12,207 nt of DNA from Thermodesulfobacteriota bacterium. GTDB lineage: Bacteria > Desulfobacterota > SM23-61. The notes beneath the pieces are model-generated. The model was given only the letters and a program-made list of their open reading frames with translations. It did no database searches and was not told the DNA's origin. Positions 6,799-12,207 of the stretch are shown here, in pieces. Every line of letters starts with the position of its first letter. Position 1 is the first letter of the stretch. The stretch covers positions 1 to 12,207 of the forward strand of contig JASEHN010000043.1 of NCBI GenBank assembly GCA_030018715.1, read 5' to 3'. The position numbers were made by a program, and so were the translations under genes.

Positions 6799-7665
6799 TC
6801 AAGCCAAAGAAAGTATCTTCCTTGTTTCTTCGACAGAGGCAATTTCTTTATTCAGGCTCCTGATGATGCCTGCCGTGTGGACAACCAACTCTGCGTTACT
6901 CTTGGCCAACTGACCTTTTTTAATATACAGGTTATCTTCGAATCCCACGCGGACATGGCCGCCCAGTAATACTCCCATGGCCACCATAGGAATCTGCGAT
7001 GCCCCAACTCCGAAGATGGACCAGGTAACTCCGGGAGGAAGGCTTTCGGAAAGATGCACGGCGTCTTTGGCCGTTGCCGGCACACCCATCCTCGTGCCCA
7101 TGCACAACTGGAAATGGGCGTTTTTTTCGAGCAGTCCTAACTTCATCAAGCGGTTGGCAATCTGGATATGCCCGATGTCGAAAATTTCCACTTCAGGCTT
7201 GACGCCGCTTTGCTTGATCAGTTCGGCCATCTTATCAATCACTACCTCGGCATTCACAAACACTCCAAAGCCGGCATTGGAACTGCCGACATCCAGGGAA
7301 CACATTTCGGGTTTAAGCAAAAGGACATGTTCGACCCGCTTCTCCGGGCTGGACATGAAGGATTGTTCCAGCCGGGGTTGGTTATCCGGGCCTATGGTGA
7401 GCTGCCCCCCCGGCCCTGTGGTCAGGTTTATAATCATGTTGCATTTAGCCCGCAGCCGCTCCACCGCCTCGGCGTAGTGTTCAAAAGCCATGGAGCGTTT
7501 TCCCGTCTTGGGGTCCCGCACATGGATGTGGACGATGGCCGCTCCTTCGTTATAGCATTCGTAAGCGGCGTTGGCGATTTCCTCGGGAGTAATGGGTAAA
7601 TTGGGATTCTGCTCCCGGGTGGGCATGGAACCAGTTACGGCAACGGTGATGATGACTTTATTCAT
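6799..7665 (-). CDS. Beta-keto acid cleavage enzyme (BKACE, DUF849 family)
   Basis: This 288-residue single-domain TIM-barrel protein belongs to the BKACE family, whose founding member is 3-keto-5-aminohexanoate cleavage enzyme (Kce) of lysine fermentation. Seen here: the opening VIITVAVTGSMPT with the PITPEEIA segment (24-31), the zinc-binding His46 and His48 in HIHVRDP, LTTGPGG (81-87), the SLDVGSSN segment (123-130), and GGHVRVGFEDN (235-245) with Glu243 as the likely third zinc ligand. The family transfers the acetyl part of a beta-keto acid to or from CoA (beta-keto acid + acetyl-CoA gives acetoacetate + acyl-CoA) with many different side chains. AAGGAG precedes the ATG at 7665. It is first in the three-gene unit, 47 bp before the amidohydrolase. 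There are no lysine-fermentation genes nearby, so the lysine substrate is unlikely here. Confidence 0.93.
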   Translation of the reverse strand: MNKVIITVAVTGSMPTREQNPNLPITPEEIANAAYECYNEGAAIVHIHVRDPKTGKRSMAFEHYAEAVERLRAKCNMIINLTTGPGGQLTIGPDNQPRLEQSFMSSPEKRVEHVLLLKPEMCSLDVGSSNAGFGVFVNAEVVIDKMAELIKQSGVKPEVEIFDIGHIQIANRLMKLGLLEKNAHFQLCMGTRMGVPATAKDAVHLSESLPPGVTWSIFGVGASQIPMVAMGVLLGGHVRVGFEDNLYIKKGQLAKSNAELVVHTAGIIRSLNKEIASVEETRKILSLA

Positions 7666-7712
7666 TTCTCAGACTCCTTTTCCATTGCGGATGGGCATAT
7701 CTTATTAAATTA

Positions 7713-7867
7713 AAATTAGCCACAGAGGGCACAGAGATCACAGAGTTTTAAACCAATGATTAAGAAAAAGTAAAGAATAAGTGTTAAACGTCTAAAGTGA
7801 TCCGCCTGAGGCGGACTAAAGTTGAAAAAAGGAATTTCCTATACAATCCAGCTATTCTGACATTTTC
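7713..7867. repeat. Direct repeat, copy 2 (right of the catabolic cassette)
   Basis: Second copy of the element at 3940-4093, same orientation, 3773 bp away. It has the same three CACAGAG units at 9-bp period (7721, 7730, 7739) and a perfect palindrome TCCGCC-TGA-GGCGGA at 7801-7815, where copy 1 has two changes (one in the arm, one in the loop). It begins 48 bp upstream of the BKACE start, so it makes up most of the region in which the promoter of the three-gene unit must lie. I see no convincing -35/-10 pair in it. The rest of the 298-bp gap (7868-7963) holds nothing recognisable. Confidence 0.95.
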
Positions 7868-7963
7868 AATTTTTTCTTAAAGGGGGCATGGTTTATTTGA
7901 GATCTGGCGCTGAACCGGAGGGTACCAAGAATTAAGCTCCTGGCAACTTAAATTTTCCTCAGG

Positions 7964-8473
7964 CTATTCCATTTCTTTCACTAACTCGTGAAATATATAG
8001 CCAGTCTCCCCGGAAGGAAGTTTTACATTAACCCATTTGCTGGTTTGGCCGATTTTTTCAACCTTCGTTCCTTTCTTTAGGGTAGTGATTATCTTGCCCT
8101 TCGGGTCTGCTTCTGTTCTCACATTGGCATTCTTTAATGTGATCACGAAAATTTCTGGTGGCGCAGGAGGGAGAACAGGTTTTGCTTCCTCTTTTTTTGT
8201 TTCGGCGGGCGGCGGGGTTAAGGTGGCCGGTGGCTTGGCTTCTTGGGGAGCAGAAACAGCAGGAGCAGGTGAAGGAGTTATCGGCGTCTCTAATTTGGGA
8301 GGAGCCGGCGCTGCTGTTGGTTGCGCGGGAGGAGCTTCTGTTTTGGCCTTTGGTCCAAGCATTCCGCATGCGGTAATGACCAAAGCAAGCCCAAGAACAA
8401 CGGTTAGGATCAACCCAATTTTATAATGGCCCATCAAATTGCGCCCTTGCCTGATGCTTAGATTGTTAAACAT
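7964..8473 (-). CDS. SH3b-domain lipoprotein with Pro/Ala-rich linker
   Basis: This is a 169-residue predicted lipoprotein. A hydrophobic segment (about 20-35) ends in the lipobox V-I-T-A-C with Cys36; residue +2 is Gly, so by the Asp+2 rule it would go to the outer membrane. Residues 40-107 are a low-complexity Pro/Ala/Thr/Lys linker. Residues 108-169 are a bacterial SH3 (SH3b) domain, with NVRTEAD (117-123), LKKGTKV (132-138), WVNV (147-150) and GYIFHELV (158-165). Such domains bind cell-wall peptides. The ATG at 8473 is chosen because AAGGGGGG lies just upstream; an in-frame ATG at 8494 has no such site, and one at 8434 (MGHYKIG) would give a more typical short signal peptide. It probably has its own transcript with a leader of up to about 300 bases. 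Confidence 0.85.
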   Translation of the reverse strand: MFNNLSIRQGRNLMGHYKIGLILTVVLGLALVITACGMLGPKAKTEAPPAQPTAAPAPPKLETPITPSPAPAVSAPQEAKPPATLTPPPAETKKEEAKPVLPPAPPEIFVITLKNANVRTEADPKGKIITTLKKGTKVEKIGQTSKWVNVKLPSGETGYIFHELVKEME

Positions 8474-8625
8474 AATTTTCCCCCCTTGTGACATGAGAAT
8501 AAAAATTTTTGCTTCCAGGATGAGAAATCACTTTTTCGAAAAGTTAAGAAGAGATAGATTTTATTAACGGATAGGTTAACCGGTGTGAATGCTTTTTGGA
8601 CCCCATAGCGGCCTGTAGAAATCAT
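8458..8625 (-). CDS. Possible small ORF (55 codons) overlapping the lipoprotein start
   Basis: An ATG at 8625 on the minus strand is preceded by AAGGAG with 8 bases between, a near-ideal ribosome site, and reads 55 codons to a TAA at 8458-8460. It overlaps the first codons of the SH3b lipoprotein gene by 16 bases in another frame. The peptide starts MISTGRYGVQKAF and is rich in Phe, Ser and Lys, with no recognised domain and no signal peptide. The ribosome site sits in the tip of a hairpin (8628-8642). It may be a leader peptide coupled to the lipoprotein gene, a remnant, or chance; I cannot choose between these. Confidence 0.35.
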   Translation of the reverse strand: MISTGRYGVQKAFTPVNLSVNKIYLFLTFRKSDFSSWKQKFLFSCHKGGKLCLTI

Positions 8626-8776
8626 GAACGAAACTCCTTCGTCAGCCTATGGGCAAAGCGGTTGGTTGAAAAACATCTGGTGTTCCTTGGGTTGTCTCTT
8701 CCTTTCCTTTTTTTTCATATCCCGCTTATTTTGTCAATCAAATATTCATTTTTGCTATTTTTTTAACACCCGACCT
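8474..8776 (-). promoter_or_regulatory. About 300-base leader/intergenic region with a layered stem-loop
   Basis: Between tyrS and the lipoprotein gene, 8591-8659 can fold into a nested stem: GCTTT/AAAGC (8591-8595 with 8655-8659), CCCATAG/CTATGGG (8602-8608 with 8647-8653), GCcTG/CAGC with a bulge, and an apical ACGAA/TTCGT (8628-8632 with 8638-8642) over a 5-base loop. A TTGACA hexamer on the minus strand lies at 8732-8737 but has no -10 match at normal spacing. I do not recognise a known riboswitch class. The tract 8690-8770 is T-rich on the plus strand and otherwise featureless. Confidence 0.4.
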
Positions 8777-10066
8777 TCATTCAACCAGCAGCAGATGATA
8801 ATTCTTTTTCCCGCTGCGCAGGAGAATGGCCCGTCCGGAGAGAACCTGATTTAGCCCCAATTTCGCCTCTTCTCCCCGCCAGGGAGCATTATTTACATAA
8901 GCCCCTCCCTGGCCGATCAGATCGCGAGCCGCCCGTCTTGATTTGGCCAGTTTAGCCTCGACGAGAATATCCACGGGGGAGATTCCTTCATGCAAACGAT
9001 CCTTTGATATCTTTGTGGCCGGGACCTCTGCCGACAGAGCATCAAAAACTTCCTGGGAAACCTCCCGCACCTCGTCGCCAAAAAGAATTTCCGATGCTTC
9101 ACACACGGCATGAGCCGTTTGTTCTCCGTGGACCATTCTGGTGAACTCGAAGGCCAAAGCGCGATGGGGCTCCCGTTTTCCTGGATCTGCCTTCAGGGTC
9201 TCTTCCAGTTTGCTGATTTCATCCAGATCGAGGAAGGTGAACAGCTTGAGGAACTTGATTACATCGCGGTCATCCGTATTGACCCAGTACTGGTACATGC
9301 GGTAAGGGGAGGTCATCCCCGGATCCAGCCAGATCATTTCGCTGCCCTGAGCCCCTTCCGTTTTGCCGATCTTAACCCCCGAAGCTGTAGTAAGCAGCGG
9401 GAAAGTAATTCCGTGAGCGCTTCCTCCCCTCATCCGCCGGATAAGGTCAATTCCCGCGGTAATGTTTCCCCATTGATCTTTTCCCCCCGCCTGAATCGAG
9501 CAGCCCTGGTGATCGTACAGGTGGAAAAAATCATAGGCCTGGAGAAGCATGTAAGTAAATTCGGTGAAGGAAATTCCCTGGCCGCGCTCTTCCAGGCGCC
9601 AGCGCACGGACTCTTTGGCAACCATGGCATTGATCGAAAAATGCTTGCCAATATCCCGCAAAAAATCGACGAGCTTAAGAGGCAACAGCCAATCGGCGTT
9701 ATTGAGCATGAGGGCCCCGTGAGGGCCTTCGAAGCTGAAGAATTTGGACAATTGGACCTGCAATCTCCGGGAATTCTCTATCACATCTTCCTTGGAAAGG
9801 AGCTGGCGCTCTACGGTCCTGCCGCTGGGGTCGCCGATCATCCCGGTTCCCCCGCCGATGAGAACGATGGGGACGTGGCCCATCCTTTGGAAGTGAGCCA
9901 GGCCCATCACCGGGATTACATGCCCCAGGTGAAGGGACCGGGCCGTGGGATCGAAGCCCACGTAGCATTTCATGGTCCCGGTGGCGGCAGCCTCCCTCAG
10001 GCCTGTGTCAGTGATTTGTTCGATAAATCCTCTTTCCTCTAAAACATCTACGATGGTCTTTTGCAA
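8777..10066 (-). CDS. tyrS: Tyrosyl-tRNA synthetase
   Basis: This 429-residue class Ic enzyme charges tRNA-Tyr in the cytoplasm. The Rossmann domain holds Tyr35 (CYVGFDPTA), the HIGH motif as HLGH (46-49), GDPSG (78-82), the tyrosine-pocket segment YMLLQAYDF (172-180) and the KMSKS loop as KIGKT (232-236). The C-terminal S4 RNA-binding domain is at about 364-425 (DILVEAKLAKSRRAARDLI). Length is normal for bacterial TyrRS. The start is a TTG at 10066: AAGGAG (10073-10078) is 6 bases upstream and no ATG fits as well. One point is unusual: the usual GGSDQWGN reads GGKDQWGN (Lys196). No T-box leader is evident in the 89 bp upstream, and the acyl-CoA ligase gene lies there on the same strand, so the two may be co-transcribed. 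Confidence 0.97.
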   Translation of the reverse strand: MQKTIVDVLEERGFIEQITDTGLREAAATGTMKCYVGFDPTARSLHLGHVIPVMGLAHFQRMGHVPIVLIGGGTGMIGDPSGRTVERQLLSKEDVIENSRRLQVQLSKFFSFEGPHGALMLNNADWLLPLKLVDFLRDIGKHFSINAMVAKESVRWRLEERGQGISFTEFTYMLLQAYDFFHLYDHQGCSIQAGGKDQWGNITAGIDLIRRMRGGSAHGITFPLLTTASGVKIGKTEGAQGSEMIWLDPGMTSPYRMYQYWVNTDDRDVIKFLKLFTFLDLDEISKLEETLKADPGKREPHRALAFEFTRMVHGEQTAHAVCEASEILFGDEVREVSQEVFDALSAEVPATKISKDRLHEGISPVDILVEAKLAKSRRAARDLIGQGGAYVNNAPWRGEEAKLGLNQVLSGRAILLRSGKKNYHLLLVE

Positions 10067-10129
10067 AATGATCTCCTTATTAATCCGCTGGGCGCATAGC
10101 GCTAAGCGTCTTAATTCACTTTTTAATGC

Positions 10130-10155
10130 AGCATTCCGAACTCCGCATTCCGCAT
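10130..10155. repeat. Degenerate ATTCCGC-type heptamer repeats
   Basis: About three to four imperfect copies of CATTCCGC/ACTCCGC run up to the stop codon of the acyl-CoA ligase gene (10156-10158). The unit is the reverse complement of the GCGGATT-type unit found upstream of the same gene at 11758-11790. A short palindrome TAGCGCTA lies just before it at about 10098-10105. Confidence 0.55.
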
Positions 10156-11733
10156 TTAATAAGCCCTATATCTTTCTCTAAGAACTGACTTTAATATTTT
10201 CCCAGTCCCCCCTTTGGGGAACTCGGAAAGAATTCGAACCTCCCTTGGTGCTTTGAAGTGGGCCATGTTTGCCCGGGCATACTGGATGATTTCTTCGGGT
10301 GTAACCTGATAGCTCTCCCGTAATACCACCAGGGCCAGGGGGATCTCTCCCCATTTTTCATCATTCTTCCCGATTACGGCACACTCCAAAATGGCCGGAT
10401 GGCCATAGAGAACCTGTTCGATCTCTAAAGAGGAAATATTTTCTCCTCCGCTGATTATGATGTCCTTCTTCCGGTCTTTGACAATCAACTGCCCATCCGC
10501 CTCAAGGGCGCAGAGATCGCCAGTATGATACCAGCCCCCTTCCAGGGTTTTGGCTGTCTCTTCTAACTGGTTGTAATACCCCTTCATCACCATGTCGCCG
10601 CGAACCAGAAGCTCCCCGACACTTTTCCCGTCCCAGGGAAGATCCCTTCCCTCCGCATCCACCAGGCGAAACTCCACTCCCGGCAAAGGCCGGCCCCAGG
10701 TATCATGCCGCCGGCGTCGATACTCCTCCGGGTCCAAATCTTCCGACAATTCCGGAAGTACAATCAGGGGGCAGGTTTCGGTCATCCCAAAGCCCGTATG
10801 GGCGATGCACCCAAACGCTTCCTCCACACGCGCGGCCATGCCCCGGGGAGGCGGCGCTCCCCCAATCAGGATTTCCTTCACGCTCGATAGATCAAATAAT
10901 TTAAAATTGGGAACGGCAAGCATGGCATTCACCATGGTGGGAATCACATACGAACGGTTAACCCTCTCTTTTTCCATTAGCTCCAGGGTTTTTACCGGAT
11001 CAAACTTCTTGACCAGCACATGCTTCCCCCCTTTGGCCAGAAGATAATGCGGCGTACCCCAGCCGTTTACATGGAATAGCGGAATCAGGTGGATTTGCAC
11101 GTCTGTTTCCCGCACCGTCATCGTGGACATGGCGCAAAGGGCATGCAAATAAAGGTTCCGGTGAGTCAGCATGACTCCTTTGGGTTTCCCGGTTGTCCCG
11201 CTGGTGTAAAATATTTCCGCTGTGTCATCTTCCTCAAATGGATAGGAGCCCAGCGGGTAAGACCGCCCATCCGCAGCTCCCGCTACCATCTCTTCATAAC
11301 TTCCATTGATCCATTCCGGCATTCCGCTTTCTTTTTCCAGAATGATATAATTCTGCACTGAAGGAATCTTCTCCCGAATCGACTGGATGACCGGAATAAA
11401 ATCCTTGTCCAGAAACAAAATCCTCGGGGTTGATTCGTTGATGATATACTCGAAATCTTTGGCTGCCAGACGAATGTTCAGCGGCTCCAGGATTGCGCCG
11501 TTGATGATGGGAGAATAAAATAATTCCAGCAAACGATGGCAATTGTAACCCAAATAGGCTACCCGTTCGCCTTTTTGAACGCCTATCCCGGTCAAAGCAT
11601 TGCTCATCCGGCGTACGCGCCGGCAAAATTCCCCGTAGGTAAATCTTTTACCCTCGCAGACTACTCCTTCTTTATGGGTAAATATTTTTTCAGCATATTC
11701 AAAGAAACGGATGGGGGTTAAAGGAATAACCAT
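10156..11733 (-). CDS. AMP-forming acyl-CoA ligase (fatty/aryl acid CoA synthetase family)
   Basis: This 525-residue ANL-superfamily adenylate-forming enzyme activates a carboxylic acid with ATP to acyl-AMP and then acyl-CoA. The motifs are in the usual order: phosphate loop YTSGTTGKPKGV (176-187), GGAPPPRGM (291-299), adenine-binding GFGMTE (314-319), WYHTGD (401-406) with the ribose-binding Asp, hinge at KDRKKDIIISGGENI (419-433), and the catalytic Lys512 in GGTGKILK. Residues in HVNGWGTPHY (221-230) face the acyl pocket. No membrane segment is seen. The substrate is not decided; the sequence resembles medium/long-chain and FadD3-like ligases. A GAGGAGG site precedes the ATG at 11733. It is divergent from a DASS-family transporter gene and precedes tyrS by 89 bp on the same strand. 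Confidence 0.95.
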   Translation of the reverse strand: MVIPLTPIRFFEYAEKIFTHKEGVVCEGKRFTYGEFCRRVRRMSNALTGIGVQKGERVAYLGYNCHRLLELFYSPIINGAILEPLNIRLAAKDFEYIINESTPRILFLDKDFIPVIQSIREKIPSVQNYIILEKESGMPEWINGSYEEMVAGAADGRSYPLGSYPFEEDDTAEIFYTSGTTGKPKGVMLTHRNLYLHALCAMSTMTVRETDVQIHLIPLFHVNGWGTPHYLLAKGGKHVLVKKFDPVKTLELMEKERVNRSYVIPTMVNAMLAVPNFKLFDLSSVKEILIGGAPPPRGMAARVEEAFGCIAHTGFGMTETCPLIVLPELSEDLDPEEYRRRRHDTWGRPLPGVEFRLVDAEGRDLPWDGKSVGELLVRGDMVMKGYYNQLEETAKTLEGGWYHTGDLCALEADGQLIVKDRKKDIIISGGENISSLEIEQVLYGHPAILECAVIGKNDEKWGEIPLALVVLRESYQVTPEEIIQYARANMAHFKAPREVRILSEFPKGGTGKILKSVLRERYRAY

Positions 11734-11757
11734 CCTCCAAACCTCCTCAGGTTTTAA

Positions 11758-11790
11758 AATTTCGGATTTCGGATTTCAGATTGCGGATTG
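11758..11790. repeat. Degenerate GGATTTC-type heptamer repeats
   Basis: Four imperfect units (TTTCGGA, TTTCGGA, TTTCAGA, TTGCGGA) run head to tail just upstream of the acyl-CoA ligase gene, inside its presumed 5' leader. They are related to, and inverted relative to, the units at 10130-10155 on the other side of the gene. Confidence 0.6.
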
Positions 11791-11804
11791 TAAATCATTA
11801 ACCA

Positions 11805-11833
11805 ATTATCCTCAAAATCAGGCGACAAATCAA
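11805..11833 (-). promoter_or_regulatory. Candidate sigma-70 promoter for the acyl-CoA ligase
   Basis: On the minus strand TTGATT (11828-11833) and GATAAT (11805-11810) are separated by exactly 17 bases; they match the consensus at 4 and 5 of 6 positions. Transcription would start near 11797 and give a leader of about 65 bases that includes the heptamer repeats. Confidence 0.45.
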
Positions 11834-11918
11834 GGGAATTTAGGATACGCATTCCACATTTCAATTAAAACCTTTGAGGAAATATTCAAAATATGATAGG
11901 AGAAGATATTCTTCCAAA

Positions 11919-12207
11919 ATGGAATCATCTGTGAATCCAATTTTTAAAATAATATCGGCTTTCGCCATTTTTCTTTTGTTTATTCTTCTGCCTCCTTTTG
12001 TAGGCCTTTCCCCTCAGGGCCAAAGAGTCATCGCTGTTGTCCTGTTAGCCATCGTCCTCTGGGCTACGGAAGCTCTCCCCCTGGGAATCAGTTCTCTTCT
12101 TGTTCTTATTCTCCTGGGAGTCACCAAAAGCGTGCCTTCGGCGAATGACCTTTTTCATGGTTTTCGTTCTCCCATTCTTTATTTTCTCGTGGGGGTCATG
12201 GCCATGG
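11919..12207 (+). CDS. DASS/SLC13-family transporter, N-terminal part (runs off the window)
   Basis: The frame from the ATG at 11919 is open to the window edge (96 residues). It is strongly hydrophobic, with membrane segments at about 8-30 and 35-69, and a third beginning at about 84. The segment AIVLWATEALPLGISSLLVLILLGV (44-68) is the recognisable start of the divalent anion:Na+ symporter family (DASS, SLC13; dicarboxylates, citrate, sulfate), and RSPILYFLVGVMAM (83-96) fits the next conserved stretch. AGGAG at 11898-11902 is 16 bases from the ATG, longer than usual; a 13-codon ORF (ATG 11893 to TGA 11934) overlaps the start and may matter for translation. Substrate cannot be told from this part. 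The gene is divergent from the acyl-CoA ligase. Confidence 0.88.
   Translation, partial: MESSVNPIFKIISAFAIFLLFILLPPFVGLSPQGQRVIAVVLLAIVLWATEALPLGISSLLVLILLGVTKSVPSANDLFHGFRSPILYFLVGVMAM

Noticed and set aside
8591..8659. Known riboswitch (c-di-GMP-I, cobalamin, guanidine, SAM classes considered)
   Set aside because: Some short words are reminiscent, but no class-defining core could be placed on either strand.
8624..8854. A 76-codon plus-strand frame rich in Phe
   Set aside because: No ribosome site, the content comes from a T-rich tract, and it runs antisense into the end of tyrS.
9110..10042. A 310-codon open frame on the plus strand
   Set aside because: It lies wholly antisense to tyrS, whose motifs are complete, and its translation shows no domain or ribosome site.

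Overview
The window reads as chromosome of a free-living, probably anaerobic or microaerophilic bacterium. Base composition is mid-range and the intergenic gaps carry many small repeats. The gene set (flavodiiron protein, orphan acyl-CoA ligase, BKACE-type beta-keto acid cleavage enzyme, DASS-type transporter, many strong Shine-Dalgarno sites) fits an uncultured Deltaproteobacterium/Desulfobacterota-like organism. That placement is inference from content and style, not from a marker phylogeny.

Layout. 1-107 (+): apparent C-terminal tail of an upstream gene. 275-1051 (+): alpha/beta hydrolase. 1172-2362 (+): flavodiiron protein (FprA/ROO type). 2588-2896 (+): antibiotic-biosynthesis-monooxygenase-fold protein. 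The strand then switches. 2926-3234 (-): small HNH endonuclease. 3314-3916 (-): exported cyclophilin-type peptidyl-prolyl isomerase. 4134-7665 (-): tight three-gene set, transcribed BKACE, then allantoinase/hydantoinase-like amidohydrolase, then M20 allantoate/N-carbamoyl amidohydrolase. 7964-8473 (-): SH3b lipoprotein, preceded by a structured leader and a possible 55-codon small ORF. 8777-10066 (-): tyrosyl-tRNA synthetase. 10156-11733 (-): acyl-CoA ligase. 11919-end (+): start of a DASS/SLC13-family carboxylate or sulfate transporter, divergent from the ligase.

How the genes may work together. The amidohydrolase and M20 enzyme overlap by 4 bp. They look like consecutive steps that open a cyclic ureide or imide and then remove the carbamoyl or ureido group. 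The BKACE enzyme sits first in the same transcription unit, which is not expected for classical allantoin breakdown, so the real substrate is open. The divergent transporter and acyl-CoA ligase at the right end could import and activate an organic acid.

The most interesting structural feature is a near-identical direct repeat of about 135-155 bp at 3940-4093 and 7713-7867. It exactly brackets the three-gene catabolic set and suggests a recombination-mobile or recently inserted cassette. Other small-scale features are an SD-overlapping perfect hairpin ahead of the amidohydrolase, a 10-bp-periodic triplet plus C/G palindrome at 2379-2483, and related degenerate heptamer repeats in opposite orientation on both sides of the acyl-CoA ligase gene. 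No tRNA, rRNA, CRISPR array or transposase was recognised.
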